DNA from: Martinezella lusitana
Lineage (GTDB): Bacteria; Pseudomonadota; Alphaproteobacteria; Rhizobiales; Rhizobiaceae
Assembly (NCBI RefSeq): GCF_014207095.1
Contig: NZ_JACHBG010000017.1
Span: 1 to 64,000, forward strand
Direction of reading: 5' to 3'
Length of the DNA: 64,000 nucleotides
This document shows positions 41,213-51,114 of the stretch, in pieces (the stretch's first letter is position 1; every line of letters begins with the position of its first letter). The position numbers and the translations under genes are program-made. Under the pieces are notes generated by a model that saw only the letters and a program-made list of their open reading frames with translations, was not told where the DNA came from and did no database searches.

Positions 41213-41872
41213 CTATGGCTTGCTCTGTCGTGCCCGCCGCAGGTGGTTGTAGACGGTCGCCCGCGAAATGCCGAGCAATCGGGCGAGGTAAGGGACCAGG
41301 TTGCGGATGGAAAAATAACCTTCCTGTTCCAGCCTCTCGATCAGGGCAGCGTGATCTTCCTTTGCAAGGGCGGAGGCCGCAAGCCCCCGTTCGCCGAGAA
41401 AGTCCGCAATCGCGGTATTGACGGTTTCTTGCCAGTCCGCATTGAACAGAGCGGTTGGCTGCGTGCCGGCCCCCTGAAAAGCCGCGAGCAACGTTAGTGC
41501 GTCGCGAGCAGCCTCGATCGGCGCGAGGTCGAAATTGATGCATAGCAAGCCAAATGTCTCGCCGCCGCTGTTTCGCAGCACAGCCGTAATCGATTTGAGC
41601 TGCCGCCCGTCGAAGTTTGTCTTTGGATAGGGGCCAATGACATCGGTGCCAAGCTCCCCGATATCCTTCAATTCCGCGAGCGACGAGCCGCCGACATCGC
41701 GCCTGGATATATTGTTGGCGATATAGGCAATCGTCTGCGTTCGCAGATCGTGAATGACGACTTCCGCATGCGGCTTGAGCAGGGTCGCAACAGCCTCGGC
41801 GATGGGAACGAATTGCAGCACGTCGCCCTCGATCGGCTTTGCTCTTCTCGGCGCATCAGTCTTTCTCGGCAT
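41213..41872 (-). CDS. YheO-like transcription regulator (PAS-like domain plus HTH)
   Basis: 219 residues. N-terminal YheO/PAS-like sensor (about 20-125, LKPHAEVVIHDLRTQTIAYI, LLCINFDLAPIE) and a C-terminal HTH_22-type helix-turn-helix (about 160-215, YFSIRNLVPYLARLLGISRA). This architecture is shared with regulators such as DauR that control D-amino-acid or amino-acid catabolic genes. It is divergent from an aminotransferase gene across 122 bases, so control of that gene is likely. Confidence 0.82.
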   Translation of the reverse strand: MPRKTDAPRRAKPIEGDVLQFVPIAEAVATLLKPHAEVVIHDLRTQTIAYIANNISRRDVGGSSLAELKDIGELGTDVIGPYPKTNFDGRQLKSITAVLRNSGGETFGLLCINFDLAPIEAARDALTLLAAFQGAGTQPTALFNADWQETVNTAIADFLGERGLAASALAKEDHAALIERLEQEGYFSIRNLVPYLARLLGISRATVYNHLRRARQSKP

Positions 41873-41994
41873 GACGTCCTTTCCATCCCTATGTTTACAA
41901 TAAGTCTATATTTGACAATTTGTCAACGCGACACTAATGTTCTGCCAACAAACGCCAGCGCGAACGTGTATAAGTTACTGTGGAGAAATACCCC

Positions 41995-43131
41995 ATGCCG
42001 GTCCTTCCAGATTTCAAGCTCGAAACCTATTTCTCGAAGTGGGAGTTCAGAGCGCGCTATCATATGACCGCGTCGGACGCGCAGAGCATGACGATGGCTG
42101 AGTTGCTTGGCATGGCGACTACCGAAAAGCGGCAAGCTCACGAGAATCTGTGGCTTGGATACACAGAGACCTTCGGTGGTCCGGAACTGCGCGATACTAT
42201 CGCTGGCCTTTACGAAACAATGCGCCGGGCGGACATTCTCTGCTTCGCGGGCGCGGAGGAAGGCATCTACATCGCAATGCACGCGCTCCTCGACAAGAGC
42301 GACCATGCGATCGTCGTAACGCCCAACTACCAGTCGTCCGAAACGATCCCACTCAGCATTTGTGACGTTTCCGCCGTAGCGCTTAATCCGGAAGACGGCT
42401 GGTCGCTCGATATCGATGCGGTCCAAGCGGCGATCCGACCCAGTACCAAGCTGATCTCGATCAACTTCCCGCACAACCCCACAGGCAAGGTGCTTGAGCG
42501 GGAAAGATTCGACGCGCTGGTGGAGATCTGCCGTCGCCATGGCATCTGGTTATTCAGTGACGAGGTCTATCGGGGACTAACCGTCGAAGGCCGAGACATA
42601 TTGCCCGCTGCTGCTGATGTCTATGAACGGGGTCTGTCGCTGGGTGTCATGTCGAAAGCCTATGGCTTGCCGGGGCTGCGCATCGGCTGGCTCGCCTGCC
42701 GCGATCACGAGGTGCTTTCGAAAATGGAGCGGATGAAGCACTACCTCTCCATCTGCAACTCCGGCCCGAGCGAAAGCCTGGCGCAGATTGCACTGCTCAA
42801 TGCCGAGAGGATCCTTGAGCGCAACAATAAGCTCATCGCCTCCAACTTGGTCAAGCTCAAGTCCTTCTTCGCCGAATTCGAACACCTCTTCGACTGGTAC
42901 ACGCCCGATGGTGGTTGCGTCGGCTATCCGCGTTATAGAGGTGAGGATGGTGTCGAGAGCTTTGCCCAGGACCTTGTTGAGCAGTCCGGGGTGCTGCTTT
43001 TGCCTGCCAGCCTTTATCGGTCCGATCTCAACGTGACACCCACCGATCGCTTTCGCATAGGCTTTGGCCGCGCCAACATCGATGAAGGCATCGCGGCCAT
43101 GCGTTCTTATTTGCTGCGCAATCGCTCTTGA
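41995..43131 (+). CDS. Class I/II PLP-dependent aminotransferase
   Basis: 378 residues; ATG 41995 has GGAG about 9 bases upstream, while a GTG at 41980 is possible. Fold type I: GAEEGIYIAMHALLD, NFPHNPTGKVLERE (PLP asparagine), FSDEVYRGL, Schiff-base lysine K221 in MSKAYGLPGLRIGW, and the substrate arginine in RFRIGFGR. It shows the aspartate/alanine aminotransferase-like pattern but cannot be assigned to an amino acid. Divergent from the YheO-like regulator. Confidence 0.85.
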   Translation: MPVLPDFKLETYFSKWEFRARYHMTASDAQSMTMAELLGMATTEKRQAHENLWLGYTETFGGPELRDTIAGLYETMRRADILCFAGAEEGIYIAMHALLDKSDHAIVVTPNYQSSETIPLSICDVSAVALNPEDGWSLDIDAVQAAIRPSTKLISINFPHNPTGKVLERERFDALVEICRRHGIWLFSDEVYRGLTVEGRDILPAAADVYERGLSLGVMSKAYGLPGLRIGWLACRDHEVLSKMERMKHYLSICNSGPSESLAQIALLNAERILERNNKLIASNLVKLKSFFAEFEHLFDWYTPDGGCVGYPRYRGEDGVESFAQDLVEQSGVLLLPASLYRSDLNVTPTDRFRIGFGRANIDEGIAAMRSYLLRNRS

Positions 43132-43221
43132 GCACTGGCCGTTGGAAACAAAGACAGAACGGATGGCGCAAATCAGCCGCCGGTACTAGAATGTCGTCAT
43201 CGAAAATCGAGAGTGACGATA

Positions 43222-44508
43222 GTGGCGCAAAGAGCTGGCAAAGCTGACCTTCCGTTGCATGGCGGCCGTGTGCCGCGCTGGCTCGGCGATCGGATGACGC
43301 GGTTGGGCGCCGTGATCACCGAGGCGATCGTCCAGCATTATGGGCGCGACGAGCTGTTTCGCCGGCTGGCCAATCCATTCTGGTTCCAGTCCTTCGGCGC
43401 CGTCATGGGCATGGACTGGCATTCTTCCGGCATTACCACGAGTGTGCTTGGCGCTTTGAAGCGCGGCCTCACGCCGCTTTCAAGCGAGCTCGGCATCCAT
43501 GTTTGCGGCGGGCGTGGTGCGCATTCGCGCAAGACCCCGGAAGAGCTGCTCCATATCGGCGACCGGGTCGGTATCGATGGCTCTTCGCTTGCGAACACCA
43601 GTCGGCTCATCGCAAAAGTGGACAGCGCAGCCGTCCAGGATGGCTTCGATCTCTACCTGCATGGCTTTATCGTCGCTGATGACGGCAAATGGGTTGTCAT
43701 CCAGCAGGGCATGAATGGCGATCGCCGGCAGGCAAGGCGATATCATTGGCTGTCCGAGGGGCTGGGCAGTTTTCTCGATTCCCCACATGCCGCCATCGAG
43801 GGACGGGATCAGGGTGAGATCATCAATCTGGCCGATCGGCGCGCCGACTGCTCCCGCGATCGGCAACTGGATTTGCTTGCGTCACTTGGTCCGGATAAAA
43901 TTATTCGTGAATTCAAAGTATTGGATGGAAAAACTCTAGTAAATTACGAGCAGGATGTTCAGCCGCTGCTGCCATATCTCATCATGCCCGAGCATCACGA
44001 TGTGCGCGAGGAAGACGCGAACATGCGGCGACTGCATGGAAACCTCGCAGCGGCGGCCGATCGTGGTCCGGTGGATTTCGAAGATCTGCTTTTGACCCCG
44101 GGCGTCGGCGCGCGAACGGTAAGGGCATTGGCGATGGTCGCTGAGGTCGTGCACGGTGCTCCCTGCCGTTTTTCCGATCCGGCGCGTTTCTCGCTGGCGC
44201 ATGGCGGCAAGGATAGGCATCCCTTTCCGGTGCCGTTGAAGGTCTATGACGAAACGATCAGCGTAATGAAATCCGCCGTCAGGAGGGGGCGGCTTGGCCG
44301 CGATGAGGAGCTGGCGGCGCTAAGGCGCCTGGACGATCAATCGAGAGCGCTGGAGCGCTATGTCACCGGCCCGGACTTGAAGGAGATCGTTGCCGGCGAG
44401 TTCGAGCGATCCTTCTCCTATGGTGGCCGCAGCGTCTTTGGCTGGGAGCCTGCCCCGGACTCGGAAGATACCGATCCAGCGGACAAAGTTCGCGTTTCGG
44501 GGGGCTAG
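43222..44508 (+). CDS. DUF763 family protein
   Basis: About 428 residues from the GTG at 43222 (GAGAG lies about 10 bases upstream; GTG 43213 is an alternative). Typical DUF763 opening AGKADLPLHGGRVPRWL, then GMDWHSSGITTSVLGALKRGL, HVCGGRGAHSRKTPEEL, and, near residue 290, LLLTPGVGARTVRALAMVAE, which looks like a helix-hairpin-helix DNA-binding motif. DUF763 occurs in archaea and scattered bacteria and has no assigned function; the HhH and many basic residues suggest a nucleic-acid role. It stands alone here. Confidence 0.82.
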   Translation: MAQRAGKADLPLHGGRVPRWLGDRMTRLGAVITEAIVQHYGRDELFRRLANPFWFQSFGAVMGMDWHSSGITTSVLGALKRGLTPLSSELGIHVCGGRGAHSRKTPEELLHIGDRVGIDGSSLANTSRLIAKVDSAAVQDGFDLYLHGFIVADDGKWVVIQQGMNGDRRQARRYHWLSEGLGSFLDSPHAAIEGRDQGEIINLADRRADCSRDRQLDLLASLGPDKIIREFKVLDGKTLVNYEQDVQPLLPYLIMPEHHDVREEDANMRRLHGNLAAAADRGPVDFEDLLLTPGVGARTVRALAMVAEVVHGAPCRFSDPARFSLAHGGKDRHPFPVPLKVYDETISVMKSAVRRGRLGRDEELAALRRLDDQSRALERYVTGPDLKEIVAGEFERSFSYGGRSVFGWEPAPDSEDTDPADKVRVSGG

Positions 44509-44665
44509 TTTGCGAAGCTGAAATTCAGGGGCGATTTGGCGAGCGCGACACCGCGGCGGCGTTCGGATTCGTTAATGGACGTAGTTAATTTTTTAACAAT
44601 TGAGCTGATACTGCTGGAACAGACCATAGATTCGAGAGTTTCCGTGCAAAGGCGGAGGACCAGTG

Positions 44666-44854
44666 ATGAATTTGAAGATCGTTACCGCGCAGTCAGAAGT
44701 CGAAACCGATGATACCGGAACCTATCCGGACGGACTGATGGAGCGCATCCTTGTCGACCTGTCGGCAAGTTACGAGCAACAGCACCGCCGGTCCCACGAG
44801 CGGGACTACGGCACGCGCAAGATGAGCAGACCCATCCCGGCGGGCTTGGTGTAA
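44666..44854 (+). CDS. Hypothetical 62-residue protein
   Basis: MNLKIVTAQSEVETDDTGTY followed by PDGLMERILVDLSASYEQQH and an arginine-rich end. ATG at 44666 has GGAGGA 7 bases upstream, an excellent RBS, which is the main support for coding. No family recognised. Upstream is a 157-base AT-rich stretch with likely promoter. Confidence 0.6.
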   Translation: MNLKIVTAQSEVETDDTGTYPDGLMERILVDLSASYEQQHRRSHERDYGTRKMSRPIPAGLV

Positions 44855-44891
44855 CTCCCGGCACTTTTCCTGAAAATGCCCCAAGCGGCGC

Positions 44892-45620
44892 TCAAATGTA
44901 GAGTGGTGCCATCTTGCGCCACGCGCCAGCCCTGTGAGCGCGGCCATCCCAGACGTGCAGGCGATGGTCGACGCCTTTGTCGGCAAGAAGCCGGCTTAGA
45001 TGGCGATTGTTGTCGATAAAGGGATCAGCGTCGCCGATCGTCAGTACAATATCGACCTGCCGTAGCCTTTCGAGCTGCCACTCGCAGGCTAGCCCCGGCA
45101 GAAAGTGCGTCGGCATGTGGAAATATATGTCGTCGTCATAATAGCCATCGAACAGATCCACGAAGGATTCGACCCGCATCGTCAGATCGTAACGTCCTGA
45201 GAAGGCGACGAGCTTGCGAAAGAGATGGGGGTGACGGAACACGAGGCTGGCCGCCTGGAAAGCGCCAAGGCTGCAGCCGTGGACGATCGTGCATTCATGA
45301 GAATTTTTCTGCGCCATCAGCGGCAAAACTTCATTGAGGATGTATTCCTCAAAAGCCCTGTGTCGACGGATGCGCTCCGATGGGTGTCGGCCGGAACCAT
45401 AGAAAGTTTCGCCGGCTAGTCCCTCGATACAGTAAAGTTGAAGCTGCCCTGCGTTCAATTTCTCTGCGAGGCTGGCGACAAGCCCCATCTGCTCATACTG
45501 CCAGAACCGTCCGTCCCTCGTAGGGAACATCAATACCTTGGCGCCGGCATGGCCGAACACCAGAAGCTCCATGTCTCGTTCCAGTCGTTGACTGTACCAG
45601 CGCAGGTATTCGCGGTTCAT
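44892..45620 (-). CDS. Alpha/beta hydrolase, esterase-D-like
   Basis: 242 residues with the nucleophile elbow GCSLGAFQA and C-terminal histidine region DGRAHRAGAW; esterase D/PF00756-like organisation (VFGHAGAKVLMFPTRDGRFW, VAFSGRYDLTM). No signal peptide, so cytoplasmic. Its start overlaps the stop of the preceding acetyl-esterase-like gene by 4 bases, forming a two-gene esterase operon. Substrate unknown. Confidence 0.8.
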   Translation of the reverse strand: MNREYLRWYSQRLERDMELLVFGHAGAKVLMFPTRDGRFWQYEQMGLVASLAEKLNAGQLQLYCIEGLAGETFYGSGRHPSERIRRHRAFEEYILNEVLPLMAQKNSHECTIVHGCSLGAFQAASLVFRHPHLFRKLVAFSGRYDLTMRVESFVDLFDGYYDDDIYFHMPTHFLPGLACEWQLERLRQVDIVLTIGDADPFIDNNRHLSRLLADKGVDHRLHVWDGRAHRAGAWRKMAPLYI

Positions 45621-46579
45621 GGCACCTTGAAAAAATGTCCTACCTTGTCTCGCAGAATTGCGTTCTGCTCGTTCATGCCATCGTATTCGAAATGGCCCGC
45701 ATCCAGGATGAATATTTCGTTAAACTTCTGCGTCGCATTTGCGACGGCGAACTGGCAGGGTGGCGCAACGGCCGGATCGAAAAGGGCGGGCGCAATCAGC
45801 ATCGGGACCCTGATCCGGCTTGCGGCAATCGCAGCATCGAAGAAGCGAAGGGTTTCAAACACGCTCCCGTGCTCTTGCTGATAGGCCTGCACCGACTGCG
45901 CGCTGCCAACGGCCGGCAAAGTCAACCATAGCGATCGATGCCCGAAAGTCGGAACCACGAGATGGCCGCGGTCGATACGGGTATCGAAAGGAATCGCAAG
46001 AGCGCCGAGGCCGCCGCCGAAGCTGATGCCGCTATAGCCGATGTTGCTTGCGATCCACGGATAGAGCGTCTCCAGCGTTGAAACCGCAAGCCAGAGATCC
46101 TCGACGCAACCGCCGATGACATAGGTGTCGCGGCTCTCGATGCCGCAAAGCACATGGCCAGAGGCATCCGCCGGAATTTGCGGGCATGCGCTGAGAGACA
46201 GGCCACGGGAACAGGGAAACAGCACCGCCGTCTCTTCGAGCGGCAGGTCAAAGTCCGGCTGCTCCCTTCCACCATAGCCGTGCCCTACGACCAATCCTCG
46301 ACGCACCTGCCCGTGGCGGGGAAGGAGAAGCCAGCCGTTGATCTGAAACGAGTTGGTCGACATGTAGCTGATGTCGAAGACACGCCAGCGATCAGCGTGC
46401 AGCTTGCTATGGCGAAGTCTCGGTTGCGGGTCGACGGCAAGCGCACGCTTGTATCGCTTACGCCAGAAGTCGTCGAAGCCCACGGGCGCATCCGGCAGCT
46501 CGATGGACTGCAGTTGCTCCAGATGCATGCCATAGGTCGGATCGAAAGCGAAGGGATAGATTGTCGGTATCGTCATCAC
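45617..46579 (-). CDS. Acetyl-xylan-esterase / cephalosporin-C-deacetylase-like hydrolase
   Basis: 320 residues. AXE1-family features: DFWRKRYKRAL near the N-terminus, VVGHGYGGRE, nucleophile GYSGISFGGGLGALA, and the C-terminal catalytic histidine in DAGHFEYDGM. No signal peptide, so it would deacetylate small acetylated sugars or esters inside the cell. Coupled to the second esterase gene by a 4-base overlap. Confidence 0.8.
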   Translation of the reverse strand: MMTIPTIYPFAFDPTYGMHLEQLQSIELPDAPVGFDDFWRKRYKRALAVDPQPRLRHSKLHADRWRVFDISYMSTNSFQINGWLLLPRHGQVRRGLVVGHGYGGREQPDFDLPLEETAVLFPCSRGLSLSACPQIPADASGHVLCGIESRDTYVIGGCVEDLWLAVSTLETLYPWIASNIGYSGISFGGGLGALAIPFDTRIDRGHLVVPTFGHRSLWLTLPAVGSAQSVQAYQQEHGSVFETLRFFDAAIAASRIRVPMLIAPALFDPAVAPPCQFAVANATQKFNEIFILDAGHFEYDGMNEQNAILRDKVGHFFKVP

Positions 46580-46620
46580 GGAGTTTTCGCGCGAAAGCGC
46601 TGATGGCGCAAGGCTGATGG

Positions 46621-47166
46621 CTAGAGCGCTGGCCTATCGATGCGATAGAGCACATGCGGCCGCAGGATATTTCCGGGCGGCACAGTGACGTCATCGAAGT
46701 CAGCGCGTTCGACGCGAGACATCCCGATCTTCTCCATCGCCTGCCGTGAGGGAAGATTGATCTCCGAGGTATAGCCGATGACGCATTCGGCTCCCAGCCG
46801 CCGCCAGGCAAAGTCGAGACAGCAGCGGCTGATTTCTGTGGCATAACCCTGCCGCCAGTAGGCTCGCCCAAGAATCCAGCCGATTTCCAGCGGAAAATCG
46901 CCCGGAACCTCCGCTCCCGGACGCGACAGACCTGCACCGCCGATCAAGGCGCCGTCAGCCTTGCGCTCGACCGCGAGGAAGCCAAAGCCGTCCCGAGACA
47001 ACCGCTCATTGGCGTCATCGATCAGTTCATCCGTTTCAGCGGATGTGAGCAGGCGCGGATAGTAATAGCGCCGTACCTCCTCATCCGCGTTGATAGCGGC
47101 AAATGGCACGCGATCTCGATCCTGCCAGGGCCTGAGGACAAGTCGGGAGGTTTCCAGATTGAGCAT
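46621..47166 (-). CDS. GNAT-family N-acetyltransferase (RimJ/RimL type)
   Basis: 181 residues from the ATG at 47166 (MLNLETSRLVLRPWQDRD), preceded by AGGAAG; the open frame upstream to 47286 is not family-like. Acetyl-CoA-binding pattern EIGWILGRAYWRQGYATEIS and TSEINLPSRQAMEKIGMSRV are typical of RimJ/RimL-like GNATs that acetylate protein N-termini or small amines. It may be transcribed with the esterase pair 41 bases downstream. Confidence 0.85.
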   Translation of the reverse strand: MLNLETSRLVLRPWQDRDRVPFAAINADEEVRRYYYPRLLTSAETDELIDDANERLSRDGFGFLAVERKADGALIGGAGLSRPGAEVPGDFPLEIGWILGRAYWRQGYATEISRCCLDFAWRRLGAECVIGYTSEINLPSRQAMEKIGMSRVERADFDDVTVPPGNILRPHVLYRIDRPAL

Positions 47167-47409
47167 GGTACTTCCTGCGGCAGAATAGTCGACGCTCGTC
47201 TTGTTCATCCGGCGGCCGAACGGTTTTGCCGCATTTCCTTCCATGAAACCGTGAGGAAGTCCACTATTGCGTGTAACCGGATTCACTCTGCAATATCTCG
47301 AAATTTACCTCCCAAACCCGGCGACCTTCAACGAAAAGATGAAGGGGATAGGGCTGCTTTCTTGCGCTCCGAGGTCGCCCCGGTGCCTCTCTTGGAGTAT
47401 AGTGGGCAG

Positions 47410-47688
47410 ATGATCAGGATCTTAGTCGCACTCGCTGGACTATCGATTGCAGGCGTCGCGCTGGCGGGGCAGGGGCAGGTCATTCAGGTTGGCGACAAGG
47501 TCCGGGATTGCTCGAACGCTGCCGATGAGGTCCTGTCGAAAACAAAAGGGCGTCTGCTATCCGTCAAGCCCCGCGAGAATCGCTGCATCATCACCGTAAT
47601 CGTACCGCATGGCGAACAACGGCCGGAAAAGGTCGTCGTTCGTGTTGACTACATCGATGCCGACAACAACACCGAGAATAGCCAGTAG
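47410..47688 (+). CDS. Hypothetical secreted small protein, PepSY-like
   Basis: 92 residues with a signal peptide (MIRILVALAGLSIAGVALAG). The mature part is short: QVIQVGDKVRDCSNAADEVL then GRLLSVKPRENRC and TVIVPHGEQRPEKVVVRVD, a pattern like small PepSY-domain proteins. Two cysteines could form a disulfide in the periplasm. The RBS is weak (GGAG 14 bases upstream). Family assignment tentative. Confidence 0.6.
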   Translation: MIRILVALAGLSIAGVALAGQGQVIQVGDKVRDCSNAADEVLSKTKGRLLSVKPRENRCIITVIVPHGEQRPEKVVVRVDYIDADNNTENSQ

Positions 47689-47716
47689 CTGCGTGTCACA
47701 AAGGGACCGTGTGAAA

Positions 47717-48025
47717 ATGGGCGAAATTATCCAGTTCAAGCCCACAGCGAGATTCAGCAAGCCGCTTGAGCGGCAAGCCGGAATGGAGAGGGAGCTGCTG
47801 CTTCCCTTCTCGAAGGCGCAAGCAGCAGCGAAGCGCGCCCCTCGCATCGATCCAGACAGGCCGGCAACGGCAAGCGTTCCATCCAAGGCCAGTCTCCCAC
47901 TCCGTGGTATCGCCATCGTCATAGGCGGTGTCCTTGTCTACGCGCTGATGATTTCGCATGTCGTCGGTCAGCCGCATTATTCGGCTCGCGCAAACCTCAT
48001 GCCCGCGGTTCTCGTCGAGAACTGA
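47717..48025 (+). CDS. Hypothetical single-pass membrane protein
   Basis: 102 residues, MGEIIQFKPTARFSKPLERQ..., with a basic cytoplasmic part of about 60 residues, one transmembrane helix (about 63-80, LRGIAIVIGGVLVYALMI) and a short outer tail. AGGGA precedes the start. It follows the secreted protein gene after 28 bases and may share its transcript. No family recognised. Confidence 0.6.
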   Translation: MGEIIQFKPTARFSKPLERQAGMERELLLPFSKAQAAAKRAPRIDPDRPATASVPSKASLPLRGIAIVIGGVLVYALMISHVVGQPHYSARANLMPAVLVEN

Positions 48026-48262
48026 TCGTCGGGAGCACTATCCCGCCATTGGGTGCCTGCGTGCCGCGCTTCGTCACTATCCAGGCGGATTAGCTGACGC
48101 AATTCCGGCGTTTTTCCTGCCTATGCGCCCCGCTTTGCCGCAGCAATTGTCCCGGCAAGCTGATGATCCACGCGTGAGAAATATTTAAGCCTGTTCGTTA
48201 AGTGAAGATTCGACAGAATCTGGTGTAGTCTCCCTCAGGCAATTGTTTGTGGAGAGCATTCC

Positions 48263-50053
<1,791 letters not shown>

Positions 50054-50137
50054 AGAAGCATCCGTTTCGGCAAGGCCTGTCACGTGCGATCGACAATCTA
50101 AAATGCAGAGAGCGAGACTGAAAGATCGTGATGCGGT

Positions 50138-51100
50138 CTAATAGGTGAGTGTAACGACGACTGTGTCGACATAGCTGCCTGGCGACGGTGTCGTTTGTGG
50201 CGGCACCCGACCATAGACCGTCAAGAGTTGCGCCGTTCCGTTTCCGGTTCCAGCCACGGTGCTGCCGGGTGTGTTGGCATCGCCCCATGGCTGCGAGCGG
50301 CTCGAATCCTTATAGAGGCCATAGGTGACGTTCTCCGTGCCCTTGGACATTTTTCGCGCCGTCGGCGCGGCGTTGGCCACGCCGCCGTTCAAAGAGATCG
50401 TGTAGGTCGTGCCGGGCGTGCAAGTTGCCGTGACTGAGCCGGTCGCATCGACATTGCCGCTCAGCACGCCTTGGGTGCCGAAGTTGATGTTCTGGACACT
50501 CACCAGGCAATTGGCGGCAACGCTCGCACTCACGGCAAACGTAGCGGTTCCAACCGAGCCGGAAGGAGAGTCGCAGGTGGTGGCACTGCTATAGCTGTAA
50601 TAGAAGGCCGTGTCGGCGCTCGAGAAGTTCGAGGTAAAGGCGCCTGTTGCCGCAGTAGGTTGAGAGCCGAGGACAGCGCCATACATGGTCATGCTGCCGG
50701 TTGCGGCGCTCAGCAGGCCTCCGAGCAAGGTCATGGTCATCGCAAAGGCGGGCGCTCGTGACGGGTAGGCCCAGGTGCTTGATCCCCACACCACGCTCAT
50801 GCCGCTGTCGGAATAGATTTGATAGTTCAACGGGTTGATCCCGTTCAGCATTTGGCGTGCTGTTGCAGAGGAGGCGCCACCGCTGCCCGGGCCGAGATTG
50901 GGGCAGATCAGGATACGTCTCCCGCCGTCGAGCAGGCCTCCCGTGCAACTGATGTTCAGCGTCGCCGTTGTGGTTACAGGGTTGCCGGAAAGGCTGTCGA
51001 CTGCCCCGAAATTCATATTGGTGACGGTGAAATTGCAGCTCTGCGCGAAGGCGAGCGCCGGCAGCAGGAGAGCAAGCAGAAAGACGATCGAGCGGAACAT
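50138..51100 (-). CDS. Pilus subunit/adhesin with two spore-coat-U (SCPU) domains
   Basis: 320 residues with a signal peptide (MFRSIVFLLALLLPALAFA). Two tandem SCPU domains (about 20-170 and 180-320), each with the paired-cysteine pattern; the C-terminal one ends YGRVPPQTTPSPGSYVDTVV. This matches CsuE-like tip adhesins of archaic chaperone-usher pili. Last gene of the operon (SCPU - chaperone - usher - SCPU x2). Confidence 0.85.
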   Translation of the reverse strand: MFRSIVFLLALLLPALAFAQSCNFTVTNMNFGAVDSLSGNPVTTTATLNISCTGGLLDGGRRILICPNLGPGSGGASSATARQMLNGINPLNYQIYSDSGMSVVWGSSTWAYPSRAPAFAMTMTLLGGLLSAATGSMTMYGAVLGSQPTAATGAFTSNFSSADTAFYYSYSSATTCDSPSGSVGTATFAVSASVAANCLVSVQNINFGTQGVLSGNVDATGSVTATCTPGTTYTISLNGGVANAAPTARKMSKGTENVTYGLYKDSSRSQPWGDANTPGSTVAGTGNGTAQLLTVYGRVPPQTTPSPGSYVDTVVVTLTY

Positions 51101-51114
51101 CTTTCAACTCCCTC

